A stretch of 64,000 bases of DNA, from positions 124,001 to 188,000 of the forward strand of contig NZ_JPHU01000001.1 in the NCBI RefSeq assembly GCF_000733125.1, read 5' to 3'. Shown in pieces: positions 27,881-37,495 of this stretch. The translations under genes and the position numbers were made by a program. Below the pieces are notes generated by a model, which saw nothing but the letters and a program-made list of their open reading frames with translations, ran no database searches and had not been told where the DNA came from. This DNA comes from Parvularcula oceani. GTDB lineage: Bacteria; Pseudomonadota; Alphaproteobacteria; Caulobacterales; Parvularculaceae. How positions within the stretch are numbered: position 1 is the first letter of the stretch; each line of letters opens with the position of its first letter.

Positions 27881-29410
27881 TCAGCCGCGGCCTTGCGGCG
27901 TGCAGAACCGGCGGTAGAGCGCCGGATCGTCGAGCGGCGTGATGCCCCAGACCGTGCGCCGCCAGCCGGTCTTCCGGAAGGGATGCCGCCAGGGCGCGTC
28001 CACCATCACCGTCTCGGGGTCGTCATAGGCGAAGGCGAACACCTCGAAGAGCGGCACGCCGCCGGCCATGTCCTCGGACCAGACATAGAAGCAGGGGCGG
28101 CCCGAGCCGTCCGTCGGGTTCATGAAGGGCATGAGGTTGAGACTGCGCACCTGCGCGCCCGGAAAGGCCGCGACGACGTTTCCGGCCGTGTTCTCCTCGC
28201 GCACGAGGTAGATGCTGTCTTCCGGCGTCACCTCGGCCAGCCTCTCCATCAGGTCGCCATAAGGTACGAAGCGGCGGCACTCGTCGCAGAAGGGCGGCCC
28301 GGCCACGGCGAGGCCGAGAAAGCGCAGGACCGTGAACAGGACGGCGAAGCCGAGCGCCCATCGCAGGTAGAGCCGCCTGCCCCGCTCGCCCCCTGCCCGC
28401 AGGAGCGCCGTCGTCGCCCCTGCATAAGCCGGCAGCAGCGCGGGGATGACATAGCGCTCGGAGATCGAGCCGACGCCGAAACCCACGGCGAGGAGGAGGA
28501 AACAAAGCGCGATGCCGCTCGTCAGCAGGAGGAGGCGTTCTTCCGCCATGAGGGGAAGCGATCGCGCCCGGCGCCGGAGCCATGCCGCGGCGAGCGTCCA
28601 GGGCAGGAAGAAGCTGACGGTGGCCACGATCAGCGCGCCGATCCCTTCGCCGAGCCGCGACAGGCGCGCGCCTTCGAGGCCGAGCGTGCCCGACAGCGTC
28701 GCCTGATAGGCCTCGGAGCGGCCGAGCAGCCAGACCGCGTGCGGCAGGACGATCGGCAGCGCGATCAGCGGCACGAGCAGGATGCGAGGGTTCAGGACGG
28801 CGCTGCGCGTCTCGCGCAGCGCTGCCGCCGCGACCAGGAAGGGCACGGCGAAGAGCGCGAAATTGTATTTGGTGAGCACACCGATGCCGCAGACGGCGCC
28901 GAAGAGGAGATAGGACCATGCCGTCCTTGCACGGGCCAGGCGAAGGCCTGCCCACATCCCCGCGCAAGTGGCCGCCACCAGAAGCGCCGAATGGGTGAAG
29001 GCCTGATGGTAGTTCCAGCCGATCTGGTAGAGGAGCACCGCGCCGAGGCCCGTCGCCGCGGCATCGCCGCGCCCCGCATGACGCTCGACGGCCTTGTAGA
29101 GGCAGCCCGCCGCAACGATCAGTGCAGCGTATTTCAGCACAAGGAAGGATGCGATCCCGCCGCCCGTGACCTGGTGCAGCAGGGTGATGATCCACTCGAA
29201 GAGCGGCGGGTTGTCGGCCTGATAGCCCCACTGCCATTTCTGGGTGAAGAGGTTCGTCTTGGCGTCGTCCATGGCGAGCCAGCTGCCCGCGAAGAGGCGG
29301 ATGCCGGCATTGACGAGCGCATAGACGGCGACGATCCCGAGAACGGCAAAAAGCGTTCCTTGCGCTCCGCCGCGGCCCTGCGCAGCTTCATCCGGGCGCG
29401 GAGCGGTCAT
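27881..29410 (-). CDS. Membrane glycosyltransferase, family 39/ArnT-PMT type
   Basis: The 509-residue protein has about eleven hydrophobic helices and the GT39-like first loop with WLAMDDAK...DNPPLFEW (acidic Asp pair and the D-N-P-P-L motif). These enzymes use lipid-linked sugar donors on the outer face of the inner membrane, for example for lipid A or protein modification. A C-terminal soluble part ends with FCTPQGRG. The start is ATG 29410, overlapping the M48 lipoprotein gene by four bases. The acceptor is unknown. Confidence 0.85.
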   Translation of the reverse strand: MTAPRPDEAAQGRGGAQGTLFAVLGIVAVYALVNAGIRLFAGSWLAMDDAKTNLFTQKWQWGYQADNPPLFEWIITLLHQVTGGGIASFLVLKYAALIVAAGCLYKAVERHAGRGDAAATGLGAVLLYQIGWNYHQAFTHSALLVAATCAGMWAGLRLARARTAWSYLLFGAVCGIGVLTKYNFALFAVPFLVAAAALRETRSAVLNPRILLVPLIALPIVLPHAVWLLGRSEAYQATLSGTLGLEGARLSRLGEGIGALIVATVSFFLPWTLAAAWLRRRARSLPLMAEERLLLLTSGIALCFLLLAVGFGVGSISERYVIPALLPAYAGATTALLRAGGERGRRLYLRWALGFAVLFTVLRFLGLAVAGPPFCDECRRFVPYGDLMERLAEVTPEDSIYLVREENTAGNVVAAFPGAQVRSLNLMPFMNPTDGSGRPCFYVWSEDMAGGVPLFEVFAFAYDDPETVMVDAPWRHPFRKTGWRRTVWGITPLDDPALYRRFCTPQGRG

Positions 29411-30501
29411 CGGCTTTTCCCGCCCTTCCCGTCTCTCCTCTCCGGCAGGAGCGGCAGGCCCGCCTCCCGCTTCGCCTCGATCTCCGCGATGGTCGCGGCG
29501 GCGCGCGCCAGGCGCTCCGGCGTGACGGGATGGGTGGCCGCCACCGAGATGCTGGCCGGGCTCTCCCGGCTGAACGTGTCGTAGACTTCGGCCGCGGCGG
29601 ACAGATCGCCTCCCGCCCGGGCGAAGAGGTAGAGGCCGACATAATCCGCTTCCGCCTCGAAGGACTCTGACCATGGCGCGACCAGACCGAGCGCCCGCCC
29701 GGCCAGCGAGCGGTCGAAGGGGCGGCCGATCACGCCGGCGACGCGGTCCGTCAGGCTGCCGAGCGCATAGAGGACCGGCCCCGTCACGACGCCGCCCGTG
29801 AGGACGGCATTGCGGACATATTTGCGCGGATGCTCCAGCGCGACATGGGCGAGTTCATGGGCGATCACGGCCTGCAGCGCCTCGTCCGACAAAGAGCGGA
29901 TGAGGCCGGTATAGATCGTGATCCCGCTGACCGCATCGGCGTTGATCGCCTGGCTCGTGCCGATCTTCACCGCCACGTCGCAGGCTCGCGCGCCTTCGAG
30001 GCGATAGGTCTCGCCGGCGACTGTCAGCGTCGCCTCGCGCTCTTCCTCCAGCGCGTCGCGCAGCGCCTTCGCGGCCTTTCCCGGATCGTCCTCCGCCTCG
30101 CCGTTCACGGCATCGACGAAGCCGCCGGAGGGTAGGCCCGCTTGCGCGGCTGGACTTCCGGCCATGACGTGCAGGACGCGCAGGCCCTCGGCGATCCCGA
30201 TCTCTTCGAGCCGGTCCTCGTCGATCCCTCCCGCCATGCGGGCGAGGAGCGGACGGTCGGCGAGAACGAGCCCCGCGCGCGGCGCCGTGTCGGGACAGAG
30301 CTCAACATTCGCCGTCAGCACCGGCCAGGCGAGGTCGTAGACCCGCGCGCGGCGGGCCAGCGCCGTCTCCATCGCATCCTCGACCACACGCTCCCGCTCT
30401 GACGCCAGGAGCGCCGAATCGAGCGAAGGCAGGCGGTGATCCGGCGTCGCGCAGCTCGCGAACAGGAGGAGAACAAAAAGGATGCGAAGCCCGGCGCCCA
30501 T
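29407..30501 (-). CDS. Periplasmic lipoprotein metalloprotease, M48 family with embedded PDZ-like segment
   Basis: The 364-residue product has a lipobox (LFASC, Cys17). A PDZ-like segment at about residues 95-170 contains HVMAGSPAAQAGLPSGGFVDAVNG. The zinc motif HELAH follows at 215-219, with the third ligand likely in SEFEAEADYVGL-type sequence (ESFEAEADYVG, ~275-285). M48 peptidases such as BepA/LoiP act in outer-membrane protein quality control. PDZ before the HExxH segment is unusual compared with the common BepA (TPR) layout. It overlaps the glycosyltransferase gene (ATGA). Confidence 0.88.
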   Translation of the reverse strand: MGAGLRILFVLLLFASCATPDHRLPSLDSALLASERERVVEDAMETALARRARVYDLAWPVLTANVELCPDTAPRAGLVLADRPLLARMAGGIDEDRLEEIGIAEGLRVLHVMAGSPAAQAGLPSGGFVDAVNGEAEDDPGKAAKALRDALEEEREATLTVAGETYRLEGARACDVAVKIGTSQAINADAVSGITIYTGLIRSLSDEALQAVIAHELAHVALEHPRKYVRNAVLTGGVVTGPVLYALGSLTDRVAGVIGRPFDRSLAGRALGLVAPWSESFEAEADYVGLYLFARAGGDLSAAAEVYDTFSRESPASISVAATHPVTPERLARAAATIAEIEAKREAGLPLLPERRDGKGGKSR

Positions 30502-30554
30502 GGCTACATGCTAGAGCCGCTCCCGCTTCTGCCAAGGCCCTCCAAGGAGACAAG

Positions 30555-31916
30555 ATGGCCCGACCTTCAGAGACCTATGTCTGCCAGTCCTGCGGCGCCG
30601 TCTATTCGAAATGGATGGGCCGCTGCGAGGCCTGCGGCCAGTGGAACACGATCGAGCTCGAACAGGACAATGCCCCGCCGGGCGGGCTCAAGACCTCCGG
30701 CAATGCCAAGGGCGGCAAGGCGATCACGCTCGACAGCCTCGAAGGCGAGGCCAAGGCCGAGGCGCGCTATGCGACGGGCAACGGCGAGTTCGACAGAGCC
30801 GTCGGCGGCGGCCTCGTGCCGGGCTCGGCGCTGCTCGTCGGCGGCGATCCCGGGGTCGGCAAATCGACCCTCCTCCTCCAGATCGCGGCGGGCCTCGCAA
30901 GGGGCGGCACGCGCACGGCCTATATCTCGGGCGAGGAAGCCACCGCGCAGATCCGCATGCGGGCCAAGCGGCTCGGCCTTCAGAAGGCGCCGGTCGGCCT
31001 CGCGGCGGGCACTTCGCTGCGCGACATCATCACCACGCTGAAAAAGGAAAAGCCGCAGGCGGTCATCATCGATTCGATCCAGACCCTGTGGTCGGACACC
31101 CTGCCCGCCGCCCCCGGCACGGTCACCCAGGTGCGCACCTGCGCGCAGGAACTCGTCCGCTTCGCCAAGAACACCAATTGCACGCTGATCCTCGTCGGCC
31201 ACGTCACCAAGGAAGGCCAGCTCGCGGGGCCGCGCGTGGTCGAGCACCTGGTGGACGCCGTCCTCTATTTCGAGAGCGAGGCGGGACGGTCCTTCCGCAT
31301 CCTGCGCGCGGTCAAGAACCGCTTCGGCGCGGCGCATGAGATCGGCGTCTTCGACATGACGGGCGCGGGCCTGCGCGAGGTGACGAACCCCTCCGAGCTC
31401 TTCCTGTCCGAGACCGATCAGGACGTGTCGGGCTCGGCCGTCTTCGCCGGGATCGAGGGGACGCGTCCCGTCCTCTGCGAGGTGCAGGCGCTGGTCAGCC
31501 CCTCGACCCTCGGCGCCCCCCGCCGGGCGGTGGTGGGCTGGGATTCGGCGCGGCTCAGCCAGCTCCTCGCCGTGCTGGATGCGCGCTGCGGGCTCGATTT
31601 CGGCCGGCACGACGTGTTCCTCAATGTCGCGGGCGGCATGAAGATCAGCGAGCCCGCCGCCGACATGGCGGCTGCCAGCGCCCTCGTCTCCTCCCTCTTC
31701 GATGCGCCCCTGCCGCCCAAGACCGTCACCTTCGGCGAGGTCGGCCTGTCAGGCGCCGTCCGCCCGGTCCCGCAGATGGAGGCACGGGCGGCCGAGGCGC
31801 AGAAGCTCGGCTTCAAGAGCCTGCTGACCCCGCGCGGCGTCGAGAGCCGGAAGCTCGAAGTGATGAATTTCGACAATCTCGCCGAAGCGGTGGTCTGGCT
31901 GAAAAAGGCCGCCTGA
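30555..31916 (+). CDS. radA: DNA repair protein RadA
   Basis: The 453-residue protein starts with a four-Cys zinc finger (CQSCGAVYSKWMGRCEACGQWNT). A RecA-like core follows with Walker A GGDPGVGKST (~96-105) and the RadA-specific KNRFG motif (KNRFGAAHEIGVFDM). The C-terminal part is a Lon-like domain without protease residues. RadA drives branch migration during recombination. It starts 53 bases after the divergent M48 gene. Confidence 0.97.
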   Translation: MARPSETYVCQSCGAVYSKWMGRCEACGQWNTIELEQDNAPPGGLKTSGNAKGGKAITLDSLEGEAKAEARYATGNGEFDRAVGGGLVPGSALLVGGDPGVGKSTLLLQIAAGLARGGTRTAYISGEEATAQIRMRAKRLGLQKAPVGLAAGTSLRDIITTLKKEKPQAVIIDSIQTLWSDTLPAAPGTVTQVRTCAQELVRFAKNTNCTLILVGHVTKEGQLAGPRVVEHLVDAVLYFESEAGRSFRILRAVKNRFGAAHEIGVFDMTGAGLREVTNPSELFLSETDQDVSGSAVFAGIEGTRPVLCEVQALVSPSTLGAPRRAVVGWDSARLSQLLAVLDARCGLDFGRHDVFLNVAGGMKISEPAADMAAASALVSSLFDAPLPPKTVTFGEVGLSGAVRPVPQMEARAAEAQKLGFKSLLTPRGVESRKLEVMNFDNLAEAVVWLKKAA

Positions 31917-31977
31917 ACGCGCGATTGCCCGGAGGAGCGACGCGCTCTACCCAAAAGACCGGCAAGGGAGCGGAGCG

Positions 31978-32241
31978 ATGGGCATCCTTCGGATCGTGGC
32001 TTGGGTTCTGGTGGGACTTGGCATCGCGCTGATCGGCGCGGACGGCATCTCGACGCTCGAACAGGGCGAGACCGTGCTGCGGTCGAGCCGCGAAATCCTC
32101 GCCCTGTTCGGCCTCGAGATCGGGGTTCTCGAGAGCGGCTTCGCCGCCGGGGTCGCGAACGTCCTCCTCGGCGCGCCCGGATGGATGGTGCTCGGCCTTC
32201 TCGGCGTGATCCTCGTCCTGATCTTCCGGCCTGTGGACTGA
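31978..32241 (+). CDS. Small two-helix membrane protein
   Basis: The 87-residue product has helices at about 4-23 and 67-83 and a polar middle with EQGETVLRSSREILALFGLE. There is no recognised domain. A GGAG ribosome site (GGGAGCGGAGCG) precedes the ATG. It follows radA by 61 bases in the same direction and may be co-transcribed. Confidence 0.6.
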   Translation: MGILRIVAWVLVGLGIALIGADGISTLEQGETVLRSSREILALFGLEIGVLESGFAAGVANVLLGAPGWMVLGLLGVILVLIFRPVD

Positions 32242-32245
32242 GCGC

Positions 32246-33922
32246 CTATTCGGCGGCGGCTTTCTCCGCCTCGGCCTCGGCGATGAGCCGCTCGGCCTCC
32301 TGGTTCAGCCGGACGTAATCCACCTTGCCCGTGCCCAGCAGCGGGATGTCGTCGACATGCAGCACGCGCTTGGGCACGGAAAGCTCCGGCACGCCGTGGC
32401 TTTGCGCCCAGTCGAGCAGCGCCTCGCGGCTGGGATTGGGCTCTTCGGTGAGAAGCACGATCTGCTCGCCCTTCTTCTCGTCGGGCAAGGTCACCGCCGC
32501 ATGGACGGATTCGGGCCAGACCACGCTGGCGCAGTTCTCGACCACGGCGAGGCTGATCATCTCTCCCGAGATCTTCGCGAAGCGCTTCACCCGCCCCTTG
32601 ATGGCGACATAGCCGCCGCCGTCGATCGAGACGACGTCGCCGGTGTCGTGCCAGCCGCCCTCGGGCGGATTGATCCTGCCCGAGCCGTCCGGGTCCAGAT
32701 AGCCCGCCATCACGTTCGGTCCGCGCACGAACAGCCGGCCGCCGCTGGCCAGGCCCTCGACCGCCTCGAGCCGCGGCTCGACGCCGGGAAGCAGCTTGCC
32801 GACCGTTCCCGGCCGGATATCGCCGGGCTGGTTCACCGCCAGCACGGGCGAGCATTCGGTCGCGCCATAGCCTTCGAGAACCGAGAAGCCGAACAGGCGG
32901 CGGGCCAGGTTGCGGGTCTCGTCACGCACCTTCTCCGCACCGCAGACCGCGTAGCGCAGGCTCGACAGGCTCCCCTCCTTCCCGGACCGTAGATAGCGGT
33001 GAAGGAAGGTGTCGGTCGCGAAGATGATCGTCGCACCGGTCTTCTTGATCACCTCGGGGATCAGCTTGACGTGCAGCGGCGAGGGATAGGGCACGAGCGG
33101 ACGGCCGTCGATCAGCGGAAAGAAGCAGCCAGCGGTCAGGCCGTAGGAATGGAAGATCGGCAGCGGGTTGAAGACGATGTCCGTGTCCTCGAGATCGACA
33201 TGGCCCCGGACCTGCTCGACATTGGCCACGATGTTCTGGTGGCTCAGGACGACGCCCTTCGGCGCACCCTCCGTCCCCGAGGTGAAGAGGATGACGGCGG
33301 GCGTATCGGGGCCGAGCGGCCGGCGCATCAGGGCCGGGAATTTCTCGCCGAGGGCCGCGCGCAGCTTGTTCCTGCCGCTCAAGCCGTCCTTGATGTCCTC
33401 GAGATAGCGGATCTCGACATGGGCGGAGAGCGCATCGGCCAGCCCTTCCAGCCCCCCGACCTCGATGAACTTGCGCGATGTCAGGACCGTGCGGATCTTC
33501 GCCGTCTCGATCGCGGAAAGCAGCGCCTTCTCGCCGGCGGTGAAGTTCAGCATCGCGGGAACGCGGCCGTCGACGTAGAGCCCGAGAAGCGCGATGATCC
33601 CGCCCGCGCTGGTCGGCAGCATGATGCCGACATTCTCTCCGCGCTTGGTGAAGCGCTTGAAGGCGCCGCCAAGCGCGAAGGCCCCCCGCACGAGGTCCTT
33701 ATAGGTGATCTCGCGCCCTTCGGGTTCGATGATCGCCACGTGCTCGTCGCCGAGGCGGGCTTTCGCCTCGAGCACCTTGGCGAGCACCGTCGAGCGGCTG
33801 CGCGACCAGATCTGGCGGCGCGTCTTGCGCGCCTGCGCGACGCGCCGCTCCTCGGCGGCGGCCTCCTCGGCGCGCTCGGCCGCTTCGGTGAGATCCTTCT
33901 CCGGCGTCTTGCGGGCGGCCAT
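32246..33922 (-). CDS. AMP-forming acyl ligase (Aas-type acyl-ACP/CoA synthetase domain, stand-alone)
   Basis: From ATG 33922 the product is 558 residues. The adenylation domain shows VILFTSGTEGAPKGVVLSHQN (A3), the long LEGYGATECSPVL (A5), the WHDTGDV loop (A7) and GRVKRFAKISGEM (A8), ending LLGTGKVDY with the catalytic lysine. Sequence style is that of the ligase half of Aas (2-acylglycerophosphoethanolamine acyltransferase/acyl-ACP synthetase), without the acyltransferase half or the MFS part. It could recycle fatty acids into lipids. The highly charged N-terminal ~40 residues look like a coiled extension. Confidence 0.85.
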   Translation of the reverse strand: MAARKTPEKDLTEAAERAEEAAAEERRVAQARKTRRQIWSRSRSTVLAKVLEAKARLGDEHVAIIEPEGREITYKDLVRGAFALGGAFKRFTKRGENVGIMLPTSAGGIIALLGLYVDGRVPAMLNFTAGEKALLSAIETAKIRTVLTSRKFIEVGGLEGLADALSAHVEIRYLEDIKDGLSGRNKLRAALGEKFPALMRRPLGPDTPAVILFTSGTEGAPKGVVLSHQNIVANVEQVRGHVDLEDTDIVFNPLPIFHSYGLTAGCFFPLIDGRPLVPYPSPLHVKLIPEVIKKTGATIIFATDTFLHRYLRSGKEGSLSSLRYAVCGAEKVRDETRNLARRLFGFSVLEGYGATECSPVLAVNQPGDIRPGTVGKLLPGVEPRLEAVEGLASGGRLFVRGPNVMAGYLDPDGSGRINPPEGGWHDTGDVVSIDGGGYVAIKGRVKRFAKISGEMISLAVVENCASVVWPESVHAAVTLPDEKKGEQIVLLTEEPNPSREALLDWAQSHGVPELSVPKRVLHVDDIPLLGTGKVDYVRLNQEAERLIAEAEAEKAAAE

Positions 33923-34051
33923 GGTGTTCCTCCTGGTCGCGATGCCTGCTTGCGCACCGCTTATGTAGTGACCTTGTCTGAAGGTTCTGTCTAAGACGCG
34001 CGGTAACAGGCCGCAACGCACCGTGACGGCGCGTCCGGACAGGAGTTTGCG

Positions 34052-35170
34052 TTGAGATCCCGCACAACGAGACGAGCCCCTCCCCCCTCCCGCCTCCGCA
34101 TCGCCTGGACCGTGCTCATCCTCGGGGTCGCGGGCCTGATGATCGCCGCGATCCTCGCCCCCGTGCCGGAGGCGGAGCCGGTCGAGGTCGCCCTGACGCT
34201 TCCTGCCGCGCCCGACCCCTATGCGCCCGGTCCCGACCGCTCGGGAAGCGAGCCGGTGCTCATGGCCGCGCCCGAAGAGTCGGAAGAGCCGCCCCAGACG
34301 CCGGAGGAGGCGCTGGCCGCGGCAGGAGAGGACGCCGTCATCATCACCGTGCCGGAGGCGGCCGCATCGCGTCCGCGCGCCGCGCAGCCCGCAGTGCTGC
34401 CCTCCCGGCCCGATCCCGCCCTCACCGTCAGCGCCGCCGACGGCCCGCGCCCGGGCCGGGGCGCGGACGGCAGCACGCCTTTCGCCGCCTATCGCCGCGC
34501 GCAGGCTGCCGGCGAAGCCAGGGGCCTCGCCCTCGTCCTGAGCGGGCTCGGCCTCGATCCGGCGCTCACCGAGCGGGCCATCGACGAGCTGCCGCCGGAA
34601 ATCTCTCTCGCCTTCGCCCCCTATGCCCGCGACCTGCCGGACCTCATCGCGCGCGCCAATGCCGCCGGCCATGAGGTCCTGATCGAAGTGCCGATGGGAA
34701 CGCCCGGCGTCGCGCCGGGGGCGCTGGGGCCTGCGGGCCTCCTCGCCGACCGCCGCCCCTCCGGCAATATGCGCAGGCTCGACTGGATCCTGTCCCGGGC
34801 GCCGGCCTATCCCATGCTCACCAACTATCTGGGCGAAGGCTTCTCGCGCGACAGCCAGGCGATCGGCCTCGTCATGCAGCGGCTCTCCGAAGTCGGCCTC
34901 GGCTATATCGACGATACAGGCCAGGCGGAGGCGGCGGCCCGCGCGGCGGGCGTGCCCTATGCCGCGACCGACCGGCTGATCACGCCCGACAGCGGCGACC
35001 TCGCGCAGACCCTTCGCGCGCTGGCGCGCAGCGCGCGAAGCGATCGCGTGGCGCTCGGCAAGGTCTATGTGACGGAGGATGCAGTGGATATTCTGAAAGA
35101 GTGGGCGGAGGGGCTGCCGCAGCAGGGCGTGGCGCTTGTGCCGGCCTCCACGGCGGCGGCGGGATCATGA
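34052..35170 (+). CDS. Divergent polysaccharide deacetylase family protein
   Basis: The 372-residue protein starts with TTG 34052, six bases after AGGAG. It has a basic N-terminus and one membrane helix (~18-36). A long Pro/Ala/Glu-rich linker (~40-145) leads to a deacetylase-like barrel from ~150, with ALVLSGLGLDP, VLIEVPMGTP and LGYIDDTGQAE. Family members (YibQ-like) are periplasmic and often lie beside peptidoglycan peptidase genes; here the partner is rppH, overlapping by four bases (ATGA). Catalytic activity is not established for the family. Confidence 0.86.
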   Translation: MRSRTTRRAPPPSRLRIAWTVLILGVAGLMIAAILAPVPEAEPVEVALTLPAAPDPYAPGPDRSGSEPVLMAAPEESEEPPQTPEEALAAAGEDAVIITVPEAAASRPRAAQPAVLPSRPDPALTVSAADGPRPGRGADGSTPFAAYRRAQAAGEARGLALVLSGLGLDPALTERAIDELPPEISLAFAPYARDLPDLIARANAAGHEVLIEVPMGTPGVAPGALGPAGLLADRRPSGNMRRLDWILSRAPAYPMLTNYLGEGFSRDSQAIGLVMQRLSEVGLGYIDDTGQAEAAARAAGVPYAATDRLITPDSGDLAQTLRALARSARSDRVALGKVYVTEDAVDILKEWAEGLPQQGVALVPASTAAAGS

Positions 35171-35685
35171 GAGTGCCCGACGCCCTGTCCGACTACCGGC
35201 CGAATGTCGGGGTGTGCCTCCTCAATCCGCGCGGCGAGGTCTGGATCGGCGCGCGCACCGGCCTCGGCGCGCATGAGCCGCATACGGTCCACCGCTGGCA
35301 GATGCCGCAGGGCGGGATCGACAAGGGCGAGGAGGCCGACGAAGCCGCGCGGCGGGAACTGTTCGAGGAGACCGGCATCCGCTCGGCCCGCCTGCTCGCC
35401 ATGACGCCCGGCTGGCTCGCTTACGACTTCCCGCCGGAATATCGCCGTGGCCGCTGGCTCGGCCAGCGTCAGAAATGGGCGCTGATGCTGTTCGAAGGCG
35501 ACGATGCCGAGGTCGATCTCGATGCGCATGAAGAGCGGGAGTTCGACGAGTGGCGCTGGGCTTCGCTCGATGAGGCCCTGTCGCTGGTGGTGCCGTTCAA
35601 ACGCGGCGTCTACGAGGAACTGATCGGGAGCGTCAGGCCCCTATCCGAGTTCCTGAGGGACATGCTGGCGCCCTCCCGGCGCTGA
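35167..35685 (+). CDS. rppH: RNA pyrophosphohydrolase RppH
   Basis: From ATG 35167 the product is 172 residues. It starts DYRPNVGVCLLNPRGEVWIGAR and has the Nudix box GGIDKGEEADEAARRELFEETGI (~48-70). RppH removes pyrophosphate from 5' ends of mRNA and so starts decay by RNase E. Overlap with the deacetylase-like gene indicates coupling. The stop codon lies in the loop of a terminator hairpin. Confidence 0.95.
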   Translation: MRVPDALSDYRPNVGVCLLNPRGEVWIGARTGLGAHEPHTVHRWQMPQGGIDKGEEADEAARRELFEETGIRSARLLAMTPGWLAYDFPPEYRRGRWLGQRQKWALMLFEGDDAEVDLDAHEEREFDEWRWASLDEALSLVVPFKRGVYEELIGSVRPLSEFLRDMLAPSRR

Positions 35686-35700
35686 AGGGCGCCGGGAGGG
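35671..35700. terminator. Hairpin terminator containing the rppH stop codon
   Basis: Arms of 12 perfect base pairs (35671-35682 with 35689-35700) surround a 6-base loop that holds the rppH TGA. It lies between two convergent genes and can serve both; the following T-run is weak on the plus strand. Confidence 0.65.
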
Positions 35701-35710
35701 CTATCCGTCC

Positions 35711-37396
35711 TTATTCGGACCGCTCGACCGTCAGGTTGAGCGCATCGAGCACGCGACCGGGATTGGCCTGCGCCGCCGTCATCACCTCGCCCACGGTGAC
35801 AGCCGCTTCGGGCGAGGCGCTGATCGTCAGCGTGCCGCCTTCGGAGAGGAAGGTGGACAGCGCGGTGGCGTATTCGGGAATGCGCGGGCTGATCGCGCCG
35901 CCCTGGAGCGCGCCGAGCGTGGCGAGGCCGACCGCCTGCTGGCGGAGCGTCTCCGGCTCCTGGCCGGCGATGGCGCCATAGACCTCGAAGATCGTGTCGA
36001 GCAGCGCTTCGTCCTCGATCATCAGGGTGAAGCTCTCGAGCGCCGTCCCCATCAGCGCCGCCTCGCTCGAAGCCTCGTCTCCGTTGAGGAGCGCAGGGTA
36101 ATCGAACTGGGCGATATCGAAGGCGAGCCTGCTGTCATAGAGGCCGCGCGCCGTGCCCGTGGTTTCGAGGGAGATCGTGTTCGCCTGCGGATCGTAGGAA
36201 TAACGCAGCTCCGACGTGCTCGGCACATCGTCGAGGCCCTGATCGCGCAGCAGGGTGATCAGCTCGCTCTGCTCCGGCGGGACATAGGCGGTGAAGTCGG
36301 TGACCGCGTCCCGCGTCTGCATCTCCACGCTCTTCGGCATGAAATGGACGAAGGGAATCTCGGACATGGTCGTCCGGCCGACCCGCGCGGCGGTCTTGCC
36401 GTTCACATAGGCGACCTGGTCGCGCACCTCGAGCCCGCCAATGCGGATGAGGTCGGTCGCGTCGAGCGGCGGCGTCTCGCCCCGCTCCAGATAGCCGATA
36501 AGGCCTTCGACGCTGAAGCCGTCCCAGCGCATGCTCTCGGCGGTGGTGCGGCTATTGCCCGGGAAGAGGAAGCTCGCGAGCGGCGAATCGGTCAGGACCG
36601 CCGCGCCGGGGCCGAGATCCGTCAGCGCCGCCTTGAGGGCGTCCATGTCCTGGACCGCCGTATAGTCGAGCTTCTCCATCAGGATGCGGCCGAGCGTGCC
36701 CTCCGAATAGCCGCCGACCGTCATCTCGCCGAGCGTCAGATCGAAGGTCTCCCCGCTCGGGCCGGTCACGTCGCCGATGTCGAGGTCGTAAATTCCCATC
36801 TGTTCGAAGGCGACGCCGCGCAGCATCTTCGCCATCTGCGTCTTCCCGTCGGCTTCTTCGCCGCCGGCGGGAAGGCCTGCGAATTGCGGCTTGCGCAGCT
36901 CCAGGCCGCCCACCGTGACCCGCATGGCGACAGGCTGGGTCTCCGCCTCCTCTTCTCCTTCGGCGTCGACCTGCGCGACGCCGCGCGCCTCGAGATCATA
37001 GACCCGCACCCGGTCGAAGACCTCTTCCAGCTCGCCCATCGCGCCGGTCTTGATCGCCTCGATCTTGTCGAGGTCGGGGCCGAACATCTCCATGCGGCCG
37101 ATGGAGAGCGAGCTCTCCGCATTGCCTTCCTCGTCCGCGAAGGAGAGCTGCGTGACGACCACGGCGCCGAGATCGCGGTCGAAGACGGCGGCCTCGTAGC
37201 TGTCCGCCGAGATGCCCAGCGCCTGCATGACCGCTTCGCCGTCGACGGCCTCCGCGCGGCGGAGGCGATAGCTCTTCTCGAAGGGCGCGGAGGCCTGCAC
37301 CGCCGTTGCGCCGATGGCGTCGCTCGCCAGCTTGTAGCCGGTCAGAGCCGTCGCGGCGGCTGCCGCCATGAGCGTGATCTTGATGGTTCGCGTCAT
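35711..37396 (-). CDS. Large exported protein of unknown function
   Basis: The 561-residue product has a signal-like N-terminus (MTRTIKITLMAAAAATALTG), then an acidic, soluble protein. It shows repeated strand patterns of the type ...GGLELRKPQFAGL... and ...GGLEVRDQVAYVNG..., and ends in a helical segment with TLTISASPEAAVTVGEV. No membrane helices beyond the N-terminus and no known motif. The repeated beta-strand units suggest an AsmA- or lipid-transfer-like fold, but that is a guess. It is transcribed alone, convergent with rppH. Confidence 0.78.
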   Translation of the reverse strand: MTRTIKITLMAAAAATALTGYKLASDAIGATAVQASAPFEKSYRLRRAEAVDGEAVMQALGISADSYEAAVFDRDLGAVVVTQLSFADEEGNAESSLSIGRMEMFGPDLDKIEAIKTGAMGELEEVFDRVRVYDLEARGVAQVDAEGEEEAETQPVAMRVTVGGLELRKPQFAGLPAGGEEADGKTQMAKMLRGVAFEQMGIYDLDIGDVTGPSGETFDLTLGEMTVGGYSEGTLGRILMEKLDYTAVQDMDALKAALTDLGPGAAVLTDSPLASFLFPGNSRTTAESMRWDGFSVEGLIGYLERGETPPLDATDLIRIGGLEVRDQVAYVNGKTAARVGRTTMSEIPFVHFMPKSVEMQTRDAVTDFTAYVPPEQSELITLLRDQGLDDVPSTSELRYSYDPQANTISLETTGTARGLYDSRLAFDIAQFDYPALLNGDEASSEAALMGTALESFTLMIEDEALLDTIFEVYGAIAGQEPETLRQQAVGLATLGALQGGAISPRIPEYATALSTFLSEGGTLTISASPEAAVTVGEVMTAAQANPGRVLDALNLTVERSE

Positions 37397-37495
37397 TGGG
37401 TCCCGTCCCCTCGCCGAATGTCTTCAGCGCAGTCTAGCTGCACGATTTACGCCGCTGCTAGGACCCGGCCTGCAGAAAGGCCATTAACTTGCTCT

